Below, one piece after another: positions 1 through 9,763 of a stretch of 64,000 bases of DNA. The notes under the pieces are model-generated. The model made no database searches and was not told the origin of the DNA. It saw nothing but the letters and a program-made list of their open reading frames with translations. A program made the position numbers and the translations under genes. Positions within the stretch are counted from its first letter, which is position 1. The number at the start of each line of letters is the position of its first letter. The stretch comes from Inquilinus limosus_F (lineage in GTDB: Bacteria; Pseudomonadota; Alphaproteobacteria; DSM-16000; Inquilinaceae): positions 124,001 through 188,000 of the forward strand of contig NZ_JAHVDK010000004.1 in NCBI RefSeq assembly GCF_051487185.1. The letters run 5' to 3'.

Positions 1-120
1 CAGAGGGTGCGGCCGGGCCAGGAGGTGAACCCCGCCCCGGTCGCCGAGGCGGCGCCCAGCCAGGCGGGCGCGGGCCAATCGGGCGCAGGACAGGCGCCGG
101 CCAAGCCGGCGGGGCAGTAA
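1..120 (+). CDS. RND efflux periplasmic adaptor, C-terminal tail (partial)
   Basis: An open frame runs from the window edge to a TAA at 118-120 and encodes 39 residues. The tail is rich in Ala, Gly, Gln and Pro, as is common at the disordered C-terminus of AcrA/MexE-type membrane fusion proteins. The conserved domains lie outside the window, so the assignment rests on position: it ends 3 bases before the RND pump gene, the usual adaptor-pump order. The adaptor would link the inner-membrane pump to an outer-membrane channel. Confidence 0.6.
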   Translation, partial: QRVRPGQEVNPAPVAEAAPSQAGAGQSGAGQAPAKPAGQ

Positions 121-123
121 CCC

Positions 124-3100
124 ATGCTGTCCTCGATCTTCGTCGATCGCCCCCGCTTCGCGATCGTCATCGCGATCGTCATCACCCTGGCCGGGCTGAT
201 CGCGATCCGCAGCATCCCGATCGCCCAGTTCCCCGACATCGTGCCGCCGCAGGTCTCGGTCACCGGCGCCTATCCCGGCGCCAGCGCCGCCGTGGTCGAA
301 GCGACCGTGGCGCAGCCGATCGAGGCCCAGGTCAACGGCGTCGACAACATGCTGTACATGTCGTCGACCAGCGGCAGCGACGGCTCCTACTCGCTGACCG
401 TCAGCTTCGCCGTCGGCACCGATCCGGACATCAACACCGTCAATGTCCAGAACCGCGTGGCGCTGGCCGAGCCGAAGCTGCCGAGCGAGGTGACGGCCCA
501 GGGCCTGACGGTGAAGAAGCAGTCCTCGGCGATCCTGCAGCTGGTCACCATCTACTCGCCGGACAAGTCCCAGGATGCGCTGTTCCTGAACAACTACGCG
601 ATCATCAATGTGGTCGACGCGCTGGCCCGCGTGCGGGGCGTCGGCCAGGCATCGCTGTTCGGCACCCAGAACTACGCGATGCGGATCTGGTACAACACGG
701 ACTCGCTGACCAGCTTCGGCCTGACCCCGAACGACATCGTCACGGCGGTGCAGAGCCAGAACGTCCAGGCCGCGGTCGGCCGCCTGGGCGCCCAGCCGAT
801 GCCGGACGACCAGCAGATCCAGGTGACGCTGCAGACGCTGGGCCGGCTGACCGACGTCAGGCAGTTCGAGGACATCATCCTGCGCGCCAATCCGGACGGG
901 TCGGTGGTTCGGCTGAAGGATGTGGCGCGGCTGGAGCTGAACGCCCAGTCCTACGACACCGTCGCCCGGCTGAACGGCGCGCCGGCCGCGGTGATCGGGA
1001 TCTATCAGTCGCCCGGCTCCAACGCCGTCGCCGCCGCCGAGGGCGTGCGGGCGGAGATGGAGCGGCTGAGGCCACACTTCCCGACCGGGGTCGACTACAA
1101 GATCACCTACGACACCACCGTCTTCGTCACCGAGACAATCAGCGAGGTGATCCACACCCTGCTCGAGGCCTTCGCCCTGGTCGCGATCGTGGTGTTCGTC
1201 TTCCTCGGCAACTTCCGCGCCACGCTGATCCCGATCATCGCCGTGCCGGTGTCGCTGATCGGCACCTTCGCGGTGCTGCTGGCGCTGGGCTATTCCGCCA
1301 ACACCATCTCGCTGTTCGCCATGATCCTGGCGATCGGCATCGTCGTCGACGACGCCATCGTCGTGGTCGAGAATGTCGAGCGGGTGATGGCCGAGACCGG
1401 GCTGCCGGCCCGGGAGGCGACCAAGCTGGCGATGCGCGAGATCACGGCGCCGATCATCGCCATCACGCTGGTGCTGCTGTCGGTCTTCGTACCGGTCGGC
1501 TTCATCCCCGGCATCACCGGCGAGCTCTATTCCCAGTTCGCCGTCACCGTCTCGGTGTCGATGCTGATCTCGGCGCTGAATGCCCTGACGCTGAGCCCGG
1601 CCTTGTGCGGCGTGTTCCTGAAGCCGCACGAGCATGGCCACCGCCCCAGCCTGTACGGCCGGATCATGGGCCGGGTGTCCGGCGGCATCGACAAGGTGCG
1701 CGACGGCTATGCCTGGATCGTCACCCGGCTGGTCCGGGTCGCGCTGCTGTCGATCCTGCTGGTCGCCGCCTTCGGCGGCCTGGCCTGGGTGATCAACAGC
1801 GTCACCCCGACCGGCTTCCTGCCCGACGAGGACCAGGGGCTGTTCTTCGTCGAGATGAAGCTGCCGCCGGCTGCCGCCGTCAGCCGCACCCTTCAGGTGA
1901 CCGAGCAGGTCGAAGGCCTGGTGCGCGACATTCCCGGCGTCGCCGACATCACCGGCGTGGTCGGCCGCAGCTTCATCGACGGGCTGGCCGAGCCGAACGC
2001 CGCCTTCCTGGTGGTGGCGCTGAAGCCGTTCGAGGAGCGGGTCAAGGAAGGGATCACGGTGTTCAACGTGCTCCGCGAGGTCGCGGTGCGCACCGCCGGG
2101 GTGCGCGATGCGCTGGTCATCCCCCTGAACCTGCCGCCGATCATCGGTCTCGGCACCGCCGGCGGTTTCCAGTACCAGCTCGAGGATCTGGAGGGCAAAA
2201 GCCCGAACGAGCTGGCTGCGGTGGCGCAGGGGCTGGTGGTTGCCGCCAACCAGACGCCGGGCCTGACCCAGGTCTTCACCTCCTACAACGCCAACACGCC
2301 GCAGATCTTCCTGAACCTGGACCGCGAGAAGGCGCAGAATCTCGGAGTCAACGTCAGCGCCATCTTCAACGCGCTGCAGGCGACGCTGGGCGGCTTCTAC
2401 ATCAACGACTTCAACCTGTTCGGCCGCACCTGGCAGGTGATCGCCCAGGGCGAGGCGAACGACCGGCGCACGGTCGACGACATCTATCGGATCTATGTCC
2501 GCTCCTCGACCGGCCAGATGGTGCCGATGCGGTCGCTGGTCGACGCGCAGCAGCAGCTCGGACCCTTGTTCATCACCCGCTACAACAACTACCGTTCGGT
2601 CAGCATCCTCGGCAGCGCCGCGCCGGGCGTCAGCTCGGGCCAAGCGCTGGCGGCGATGACCCAGGTCTCGAACACCACCCTGCCGCCCGGCTATGCCTTC
2701 GAATGGACCGGCACCGCGCTGCAGGAGCTGGAGGCCGCCGGCCAGACCGGCTTCATCCTCGGCCTCGCTGTGCTGTTCGCCTATTTGTTCCTGGTGGCGC
2801 TGTACGAGAGCTGGTCGATCCCGATCGGGGTGCTGCTGTCGGTCACGGTCGGCGTGGTCGGCGGCTTGGCGGCGCTGTGGATCGCCGGCCTGTCGAACGA
2901 CGTCTACGCCCAGATCGGCATCGTCGTGCTGATCGCGCTGGCCAGCAAGAACGGCATCCTGATCGTCGAGTTCGCCAAGGCCAAGCGCGAGGAGGGGGCG
3001 TCGATCACCGATGCCGCGATCGAAGGCGCCAAGCTGCGTTTCCGGCCGGTGATGATGACCAGCTTCGCCTTCATCCTCGGCCTCGTGCCGCTGGTGACGG

Positions 3101-3312
3101 CGGCGGGCGCGGCGGCGGCCAGCCGGCGCGGCGTCGGCACCTCGGTGTTCGGCGGCATGATCGCGGCCTCGGCGATCGGCATCTTCCTGATCCCGATGCT
3201 CTACGTCACCCTGCAGCGCGTGCGCGAATGGGTGCACGAGAAAGCGCTGGGCGGCTCGATCGCGCCGCCGCCGCGGGCCGAAGCTCCGGCGCCGGCGTCC
3301 TCCGCCGAATGA
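124..3312 (+). CDS. RND efflux transporter, HAE1 (AcrB) family
   Basis: This 1062-residue inner-membrane pump has the full family length. It would export hydrophobic or amphiphilic compounds by proton antiport through a tripartite complex. The N-terminus (VDRPRFAIVIAIV) is the typical first membrane helix. An Asp-Asp pair at about residues 409-410 (IGIVVDDAIVVVEN) and a Lys at about 942 (ASKNGILIVEF) correspond to the AcrB proton-relay residues. The pump gene starts 3 bases after the adaptor stop, so the two are probably co-translated. No TolC-like gene follows, since a terminator lies directly behind it. The substrate cannot be read from sequence. Confidence 0.93.
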   Translation: MLSSIFVDRPRFAIVIAIVITLAGLIAIRSIPIAQFPDIVPPQVSVTGAYPGASAAVVEATVAQPIEAQVNGVDNMLYMSSTSGSDGSYSLTVSFAVGTDPDINTVNVQNRVALAEPKLPSEVTAQGLTVKKQSSAILQLVTIYSPDKSQDALFLNNYAIINVVDALARVRGVGQASLFGTQNYAMRIWYNTDSLTSFGLTPNDIVTAVQSQNVQAAVGRLGAQPMPDDQQIQVTLQTLGRLTDVRQFEDIILRANPDGSVVRLKDVARLELNAQSYDTVARLNGAPAAVIGIYQSPGSNAVAAAEGVRAEMERLRPHFPTGVDYKITYDTTVFVTETISEVIHTLLEAFALVAIVVFVFLGNFRATLIPIIAVPVSLIGTFAVLLALGYSANTISLFAMILAIGIVVDDAIVVVENVERVMAETGLPAREATKLAMREITAPIIAITLVLLSVFVPVGFIPGITGELYSQFAVTVSVSMLISALNALTLSPALCGVFLKPHEHGHRPSLYGRIMGRVSGGIDKVRDGYAWIVTRLVRVALLSILLVAAFGGLAWVINSVTPTGFLPDEDQGLFFVEMKLPPAAAVSRTLQVTEQVEGLVRDIPGVADITGVVGRSFIDGLAEPNAAFLVVALKPFEERVKEGITVFNVLREVAVRTAGVRDALVIPLNLPPIIGLGTAGGFQYQLEDLEGKSPNELAAVAQGLVVAANQTPGLTQVFTSYNANTPQIFLNLDREKAQNLGVNVSAIFNALQATLGGFYINDFNLFGRTWQVIAQGEANDRRTVDDIYRIYVRSSTGQMVPMRSLVDAQQQLGPLFITRYNNYRSVSILGSAAPGVSSGQALAAMTQVSNTTLPPGYAFEWTGTALQELEAAGQTGFILGLAVLFAYLFLVALYESWSIPIGVLLSVTVGVVGGLAALWIAGLSNDVYAQIGIVVLIALASKNGILIVEFAKAKREEGASITDAAIEGAKLRFRPVMMTSFAFILGLVPLVTAAGAAAASRRGVGTSVFGGMIAASAIGIFLIPMLYVTLQRVREWVHEKALGGSIAPPPRAEAPAPASSAE

Positions 3313-3316
3313 AGGA

Positions 3317-3340
3317 GGGCGGCTCCCACAGGAGCCGCCC
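3317..3340 (+). terminator. Rho-independent-type terminator after the RND operon
   Basis: A perfect 10-bp GC-rich stem (gggcggctcc / ggagccgccc) with a 4-base loop is followed by TTCTCATTT. It starts 5 bases after the pump stop codon. Confidence 0.75.
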
Positions 3341-3363
3341 TTCTCATTTCAGGCTGAATCACC

Positions 3364-3398
3364 GATTGCCTCTCCCGCCGGACGCGGGAGAGGCAATC
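3364..3398. repeat. 14-bp inverted repeat of a dispersed family
   Basis: A perfect 14-bp inverted repeat with a 7-base loop lies between the convergent RND and SH3 genes. Its core (gcctctcccg / cgggagaggc) recurs in the intergenic elements at 24946-25082. It may also act as a bidirectional hairpin. Confidence 0.6.
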
Positions 3399-3443
3399 TC
3401 AGTGCGATGCCGGCACCGTGATCCGACCCGAAATTATCCAGCT

Positions 3444-3848
3444 CTAATGCACCCAGCGGCCTCGGTCGCGGTACCAGGGGCGGCCGCGGTAGTAATTGTC
3501 CCAGTAGGGGCCGGCGTCGAAGGTGATCACCGGCACGCCGATCACCGGCGCCGCCTCGACGATGACCCGGCGCCGGTGCCGGACCTCCGCGGCCAGGAAC
3601 CGGCCGGCCACCCAGCCGCGGTCGGGGCCGATGCCGATGTCGCACCAGCTCCAGCCGCTGAGGCAGCCGAAGATCTGCACCGGCACGCCCGGCCGCACCC
3701 GCGCGACCATCGGATAGTCGGCCCCGGGACCGGCGCGCAGCCGGGCCGGCGCGGTGGTGTACCCCGGCGATGCATTCGCCGCCGGCGCGGCCAGGGCCGT
3801 CATCGCCAGCCCGGCCGCGACGGCCAGGGCGAGCTTCCATCTCATCAT
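3444..3848 (-). CDS. Secreted SH3-domain protein
   Basis: A 134-residue protein with a clear signal peptide (about residues 1-26, ending ANA|S), so export to the periplasm is expected. Residues about 30-90 form a bacterial SH3 (SH3b) domain, with the typical LRAGPGADYPMVARV start and GWSWCDI...RGWV strands. Such domains often bind cell-wall peptides. The C-terminal third is rich in Tyr, Trp and Arg and carries no catalytic motif. Two tandem ATG codons (3848 and 3845) are possible starts. It appears to be a single-gene unit, convergent with the RND operon. The domain call is good; the cellular role is unknown. Confidence 0.8.
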   Translation of the reverse strand: MMRWKLALAVAAGLAMTALAAPAANASPGYTTAPARLRAGPGADYPMVARVRPGVPVQIFGCLSGWSWCDIGIGPDRGWVAGRFLAAEVRHRRRVIVEAAPVIGVPVITFDAGPYWDNYYRGRPWYRDRGRWVH

Positions 3849-3938
3849 CCGAACTCCAGGGATAAGATCCCCCTTCGTCCGCTAAACGCGGCGGAGCCGG
3901 AAACCGGTCGCCCGGATCGGCGGGCGCGGCGCCTTGCC

Positions 3939-5147
3939 TCACCCCGCCCGCTGCGCCGCGTCGAGGGCACGGGACAGGTCGCGCTCCAGATCCTCGATCC
4001 CTTCGAGACCGACCGACAGCCGCACCAGCCCTTCGGTGATGCCCATGGCGGCGCGGTCCGCCGCCTCCATCGCCCGATGGGTGGTGGTGGTCGGGTGGGT
4101 GGCCAGCGACTTGGTGTCGCCGAGATTGTTCGAGATGTCGACCAGGCGCAGCGCGTCGAGGAAAGCGAAGGCCGCCGCCTTGCTGCCGAGGTCGAAGGCC
4201 ACCAGCGTGCCACCGTTCTTCATCTGGCGGCGGGCCAGCTCATGATGCGGGTGGCTCTTCAGCCAGGGGTAGCGCACGGACCGGGCGGCCGGATGGGCCT
4301 CGATCAGCTGCGCCAGGCGGTGGGCGCTGGCGACCTGCCGCTCGACCCTCAGCGCCAGCGTCTCCAGCCCCTTGACCAGCACCCAGGCGTTGAAGGGCGA
4401 CAGCGCCGGGCCGGTGTGCCGGTAATAGGGCAGGAAGTCGTCGGTCAGGAACTTCTTGTCCGAGAGAACCGCGCCGCCCAGCACCCGGCCCTGGCCGTCG
4501 ATGTGCTTGGTGGCGGAATAGATCACCACATCGGCGCCGAGCTCGAGCGGCTTCTGGCCGAGCGGCGTGGCGAAGACGTTGTCGATGAACACCCGGGCGC
4601 CGGCGGCATGCGCGATCTTCGCCACCGCAGCGACATCGACCAGGTCGAGCGTCGGATTGGCCGGCGTCTCCAGGAACACCGCCCGGGTGTTCGGCCGCAT
4701 CGCCGCTTCCCAGGCCGCGAGGTCGCCGCCGTCGACGAAGGTGGTGGTGATGCCGTAGCGCGGCAGGATGGTGCCGAGGATGACGAAGCAGGAGCCGAAC
4801 AGCGCCCGGCTGGCCACGACATGGTCGCCGCCGCGCAGATGGCAGAACAGCGCGGTGAACACCGCCGACATGCCGCTGGCGGTGACATGACAGCCCTCCG
4901 CCCCTTCCAGCAGGGCCAGGCGCTGCTCCAGCACCTCCAGCGTCGGGTTGCCGTAGCGGGAATAGACGAAGCCCGGCTCGTCGCCGGTGAAGCGCGCCTC
5001 GGCCGCCGCCGCGCTGTCATAGACGAAGCCCGAGGTCAGGAAGATCGCCTCGGCGGTCTCGCCATAGGGCGTTCGCCGGACACCGCCGCGGATCAGCGCG
5101 GTCTCGGGGCCGAATTCGTCTTCGCTCAGGGCTTCGTATCGATCCAT
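3939..5147 (-). CDS. metZ: O-succinylhomoserine sulfhydrylase
   Basis: This PLP enzyme of the Cys/Met metabolism family converts O-succinylhomoserine and sulfide to homocysteine, the direct sulfhydrylation route to methionine. The 402-residue form is close to normal length. It shows the PLP-lysine motif SATKH at about residue 214, the substrate-binding region YSRYGNPT, and VIYSATKHIDGQGRV. I chose the ATG at 5147, which has GAGGAG 9 bases upstream and gives the usual N-terminus. An in-frame ATG at 5201 lies only 4 bases behind an AAAAGG that belongs to the SAM-II riboswitch, and would add 18 Arg-rich residues. Riboswitch geometry favours 5201; family length favours 5147. Confidence 0.92.
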   Translation of the reverse strand: MDRYEALSEDEFGPETALIRGGVRRTPYGETAEAIFLTSGFVYDSAAAAEARFTGDEPGFVYSRYGNPTLEVLEQRLALLEGAEGCHVTASGMSAVFTALFCHLRGGDHVVASRALFGSCFVILGTILPRYGITTTFVDGGDLAAWEAAMRPNTRAVFLETPANPTLDLVDVAAVAKIAHAAGARVFIDNVFATPLGQKPLELGADVVIYSATKHIDGQGRVLGGAVLSDKKFLTDDFLPYYRHTGPALSPFNAWVLVKGLETLALRVERQVASAHRLAQLIEAHPAARSVRYPWLKSHPHHELARRQMKNGGTLVAFDLGSKAAAFAFLDALRLVDISNNLGDTKSLATHPTTTTHRAMEAADRAAMGITEGLVRLSVGLEGIEDLERDLSRALDAAQRAG

Positions 5148-5204
5148 CTCACCGACTCCTCGATCCGACCGGGAGGCGGTGCGTGCGGGACCTGCGCGCA
5201 TCCG

Positions 5205-5258
5205 ACCTTTTAGCGGAGATTAGCGTGGCCGCAAGCCGGTCGGCTCAAATCACCACGG
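5205..5258 (-). promoter_or_regulatory. SAM-II riboswitch upstream of metZ
   Basis: Read on the minus strand, the leader has a P1 stem CGTGG/CCACG (5257-5253 with 5228-5224). It encloses the hallmark TGATTTGAGCCGACCGGCTT and is followed by the conserved GCTAAAAGG (5214-5206). This matches my memory of the SAM-II (metA-type) aptamer, an alphaproteobacterial class found before metA, metX and metZ. In this class the 3' purine-rich strand is drawn into a pseudoknot when S-adenosylmethionine binds, hiding the ribosome binding site. metZ is therefore expected to be shut off by SAM. Confidence 0.9.
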
Positions 5259-5466
5259 CCGCCCCAAGGGACGACGGCCCCAAGACTTATCGGCAAAACG
5301 GCGATCGGGCAATGCGTTTCGCATAACGACGTCTCGACGGAGCATCTGCGGCCTTCGGCCGAAGCGCCATGCGGCCATAGTACTGGCCATTTCTGGATCA
5401 TTTGCTCGAAAAGCTGTTCGCGGCGACAATGTCGGCGCATGTCCCGTGGTTCAGTTCGGGGGCGCT

Positions 5467-5793
5467 ATGACCATATCGGCCGAACACCAATGGCGGGCGG
5501 ATTTTGCCAAGCATCTGAAGGGCGCTCGCCTCCAATACCGCCGCTACGAGCGCTGGAGTGAAACTTGGGATCATGACCATTGCGCTGGATGCTGGGCCAA
5601 ATTCATGGAGGCCGGCGGACCAGATATCCAGGACGAGGGCTACACGACCTGCGATGATTATGAGGAGGGCGCGGGGTACGAGTGGGTCTGCAGGGAGTGC
5701 TTCGATATCTTGAAAGAGCACATGCAGTGGACGGTCGTCCCGGCTCATGGCTCCATCCGGAAGCCCGCAGGCGACACGCTCAAGACCGACTAG
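5467..5793 (+). CDS. Small Cys-rich protein, zinc-ribbon-like
   Basis: I do not recognise a named family. From the ATG at 5467 it encodes 108 residues; an in-frame upstream start at 5446 is possible but has no better ribosome site. Two Cys pairs are spaced as in treble-clef or zinc-ribbon proteins: HDHCAGC near residues 37-43 and VCREC near 80-84, with an acidic stretch between them. There is no signal peptide or membrane segment. Its composition is clearly less GC-rich than the neighbours. The stop codon overlaps the tail of the convergent acetyltransferase gene by 4 bases. Zinc binding is an inference. Confidence 0.65.
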   Translation: MTISAEHQWRADFAKHLKGARLQYRRYERWSETWDHDHCAGCWAKFMEAGGPDIQDEGYTTCDDYEEGAGYEWVCRECFDILKEHMQWTVVPAHGSIRKPAGDTLKTD

Positions 5794-6268
5794 GATTCCC
5801 CGTCGGCCAGCGCGTAGAGCACGAAGGGCAGCTCGATCCCCTCATACAGCCGGCGGTAGCTGCGGCACAGGCGGAAGCCGCGGGCCTGGTAGAAGCCGCG
5901 GGCGGCGCGGTTGTGGGCGAAGCACTCCAGCGTCCGGCAGCCGCGCGCCACGGCATCGGCCAGGAGCGCAGTGCCGACCGCCCGTCCCTGCGCCGCCGGG
6001 TCGACGAACAGCATATCGAGATGGGACCCGGTCATCAGCGAGAAGCCGAGCGCCGCGCCCTGGGCATCGACCGCAATGCGCAGGTCGGGCAGCCGCGCGG
6101 CGAAGCGGCGGGCGAAGTCCTCCGGCCGCTTGCGGTCCAGCACCGCGGCCGGGAGGATATGCTGGAAGGCGACGCGGGTGCTGCGCCAGGCGACCTCGGC
6201 CAGGGCCGGCACATCCGCCGGGACCGGCGGCCGGATCGCCGCCGCATCGCCCATCGTCACATCGTCCA

Positions 6269-6272
<4 letters not shown>
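5790..6272 (-). CDS. GNAT family N-acetyltransferase
   Basis: A 160-residue protein with the GNAT fold. It begins IRPPVPADVPALAEVAW and has the acetyl-CoA pyrophosphate loop AQGRAVGTALL at about residue 95, followed by ECFAHNRAARGFYQARGF, the usual motif B. The ATG overlaps the permease stop as ATGA, so it is translationally coupled as the last gene of the peptide-type ABC operon. The acceptor substrate is unknown. Its place suggests modification of an imported peptide or amine, but that is inference. Confidence 0.85.
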
Positions 6273-7137
<865 letters not shown>

Positions 7138-7141
<4 letters not shown>

Positions 7142-8088
7142 CTCAGGCCGATCCTGGGGTCGAGCGCGGCATAGAGCAGATCGGTGACGAAGTTCACCAG
7201 CACGAAGCCGGCGGTGACCAGCAGGATCGCCGCCTGGATCAGCGGGTAGTTGCGCTCCGCGATCGCGCCCAGCATCAGCCGGCCCAGCCCCGGCAGGGCG
7301 AAGACCTGCTCGACCACGATGGCGCCACCGAACAGGTATCCGGCGGAGATGCCGAGCGCGGTGACGAAGGGGATCATGGCGTTGCGGAAGGCGTGATGGA
7401 ACACCACCGACCGCTCGCTGACCCCCTTGGCCCGGGCGGTGCGGATGTAGTCCTGCCCCAGCGCGTCGAGCATGGCGGAGCGGACGATGCGCGACAGCGA
7501 GGCCAGCACCGGCACGGCCAGGGCGATGGTCGGCAGCAGCAAGCGCTGCAGGTTGCCGACCGGATCGTCGGCCAGCGGCACGAAGCCGATCGTCGGGAAG
7601 GCCGGGAACACGCCGTGGAACAGGTAGATCAGCAGCGCCCCGAGCCAGAAGGAGGGCACGGTGACGCCGGCGATGGTGACCACCCGCACCATATAGTCGC
7701 GGGCGGAGTTGCGGAAATAGGCCATCAGGCAGCCGGCCGGCACCGCCAGCGCCACCGAGACGGCGAGGGCCAGCACGGTGACCTCGATGGTGACGCCGAT
7801 CCGGGCGCCGATCTCCTCCAGCACCGGCCGGCCGGTCCACAGGCTGGTGCCGAGATCGCCGGTCAGCAGCCCGCCGAGCCAGGCGAGATACTGAGTCACG
7901 ATCGGCTGGTCGAGGCCGAGCCGCTGGCGCAACGCCTCGATCCGGTCCGGCGTCACCTCGGTGTTGGCGCCGAGCATGATCTGCACGGCGTCGCCCGGGA
8001 TCAGCCGGATCATCAGGAAGGCGACGACCGAGACCCCGAACAGCACCACCAGCAGGTCGAGCAGCCGGCTGGTCAGGAAGCGGGCCAT
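7138..8088 (-). CDS. ABC transporter permease, DppB/OppB type
   Basis: This 316-residue permease starts with the classical DppB N-terminus (LLDLLVVLFGVSVVAFLMIR, then a G-D-A motif and a periplasmic segment). The EAA loop is present (ARAKGVSERSVVFHHAFRN). About six membrane helices can be seen. It starts 7 bases after the binding-protein gene and its stop overlaps the next permease start as ATGA. It forms the second half of the channel. Confidence 0.93.
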
Positions 8089-8095
8089 CGGGCCA

Positions 8096-9592
8096 TCACT
8101 TCCCCAGCGCCGTCTGCCGCAGCGACCGGGTGGAGCGGTTGCCGACGATCTCGTAGCCGGTCACGCCGTCGCGCACCGCGGTGAACAGCTGGCCGAAGAC
8201 GAGATGCGCGATCGGCCCGTCGCAGGCCAGGCGCTTCTGCACATCGGCGTAGATCTCGCGCCGCTTCGCCGGCTCCAGCGTCGTCCGTCCTTCGTCCAGC
8301 AGCCCGTCGACCTCGGCATCCGAATATTTGAACACATTGGTCGACCCGCCGGTGCGGAAGGTCCGGTACAGATAGCCGTCGGGATCGACGCTGCCGCCGT
8401 TGATCGAGGCGAAGAGCTGGAAGTTGGAGTTGCGCCAGTCCTGGATGAAGGTGCCTTGCTCCTGCACGTTCAGCGCGATGTCGAAGCCGGCGGCGTTGAG
8501 CTGGGCCTGCACCACCTGGGCGACATCGACCACCAGCTGGTTCGAGCCCAGCACCTTCAGCTCCGCCTTCACCGGCAGGGCCACGCCGGCCTCGGCCAGC
8601 AGCGCCTTCGCCTTCTCCGGATCGGCGGCATAGCAGGGATAGTCCGAGACCGGCAGCGCCCAGTCCTTCAAACCCGGCGACAGCGGCCCGCCCGGCTGGC
8701 CCTTGCCGAAATAGGCGGCCTCGACGATCTGGGCCCGGTCGATCGCGGTGTTCAGCGCCTGGCGCACCTTCGGGGTGTCGAAGGGCGGCTTCGAGACGTT
8801 CATGCCGATCAGCGTATAGGCCAGGTCGGTCGTCTCCAGCAGGGTGACGCCGGGCGTGCCCTGCAGCGTCGCCGCCGTGGCCGGGTCGACATTCGGCAGC
8901 AGCTGGTAGGTGCCGCCGGACAGGCCGACCTGCCGGGTCGAGGCTTCGGGCACGATGTTGATCTTCACCCCGTCGAGCTTCGGCAGATCCGGCTGCCAAT
9001 AGGCGCCGGTCTTCGCCAGCAGTAGGTAGGTGTCGGGCACCCATTCCGTCAGCGTGAACGGGCCGGTGCCGTCGGTCTTGCGCTGCAGGTCGATGCCGCC
9101 GGTCGCTGCCGCGGCCGGCACGATGACGATCTGCGGCAGGTTGGCAAGGAAGGGCGCCGAAGGCGTCGACAGCGTCACCGTCACCTGCCGGTCGCCGGTC
9201 GGCTCCACCGACTTCACCATGTCGATGCGGCTGGCATAGGGCGAGCCGGTCTTCGGATCGCGCACCCGGGCGAAGCTGGCGGTGACGTCGGCCGGCGTCA
9301 CCGGCGATCCGTCGTGGAACTTCGCCCCCTGGCGCAGGGTGAAGATATAGGTGAGGCCGTCGGGCGAGACGGTCCAGGACTCGGCCAGCTCCGGCACCAC
9401 CCTCAGGTCCTTGTCGACCGCGGTCAGCCCTTCATAGACCGGGCCGTTGACCAGCACCGAGGCGAAGGAGGTGGCGACATGCGGGTCGAGCCCGACCGGC
9501 GACTGGTCGGTCGCGACCTCCAGCGTCTGCGCCGCCGCCATCGGTGCGGCGAGCGCCATCGCCGCCGATACCGCCCAAACCGTCCGCCGCAT
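8096..9592 (-). CDS. ABC transporter substrate-binding protein, SBP_bac_5 family
   Basis: A 498-residue periplasmic binding protein of the peptide/nickel class. A signal peptide (about residues 1-21, ending MAAA|Q) precedes the mature domain. The early motif DQSPVGLDPHVATSF and LAESWTVSPDGLTYIFTLR are typical of DppA/OppA proteins. It is first in a four-gene unit: binding protein, DppB, DppC, acetyltransferase. No DppD/DppF ATPase gene is present on either side, so the importer must borrow ATPases from elsewhere. The ligand is unknown. Confidence 0.92.
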   Translation of the reverse strand: MRRTVWAVSAAMALAAPMAAAQTLEVATDQSPVGLDPHVATSFASVLVNGPVYEGLTAVDKDLRVVPELAESWTVSPDGLTYIFTLRQGAKFHDGSPVTPADVTASFARVRDPKTGSPYASRIDMVKSVEPTGDRQVTVTLSTPSAPFLANLPQIVIVPAAAATGGIDLQRKTDGTGPFTLTEWVPDTYLLLAKTGAYWQPDLPKLDGVKINIVPEASTRQVGLSGGTYQLLPNVDPATAATLQGTPGVTLLETTDLAYTLIGMNVSKPPFDTPKVRQALNTAIDRAQIVEAAYFGKGQPGGPLSPGLKDWALPVSDYPCYAADPEKAKALLAEAGVALPVKAELKVLGSNQLVVDVAQVVQAQLNAAGFDIALNVQEQGTFIQDWRNSNFQLFASINGGSVDPDGYLYRTFRTGGSTNVFKYSDAEVDGLLDEGRTTLEPAKRREIYADVQKRLACDGPIAHLVFGQLFTAVRDGVTGYEIVGNRSTRSLRQTALGK

Positions 9593-9763
9593 CTCCAGCC
9601 TCCCTCTGTTGATTGGGGGCAGTTAAGGCGCGTTCCGTCGGCGAGGTCAATCGATCGACGTATGCCGGCGTTTCGTTCCGCTTTAACCACCGAAGATCCG
9701 TCTGTGATAATAATGTTCTCCGCTATGGAAATTTTTATACGCATCGTTTCGGGGGGGAGATTC

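Noticed and set aside
1605..5213. A 1202-codon plus-strand open frame
   Set aside because: It runs through the RND gene in another frame and then antisense to metZ. Its product is Arg/Ala/Gly-rich with no domain, a normal artefact of high GC.
9314..9763. N-terminal extension of the serine hydrolase frame
   Set aside because: It is antisense to the binding-protein gene. The ATG at 9764 has a strong ribosome site and signal peptide.
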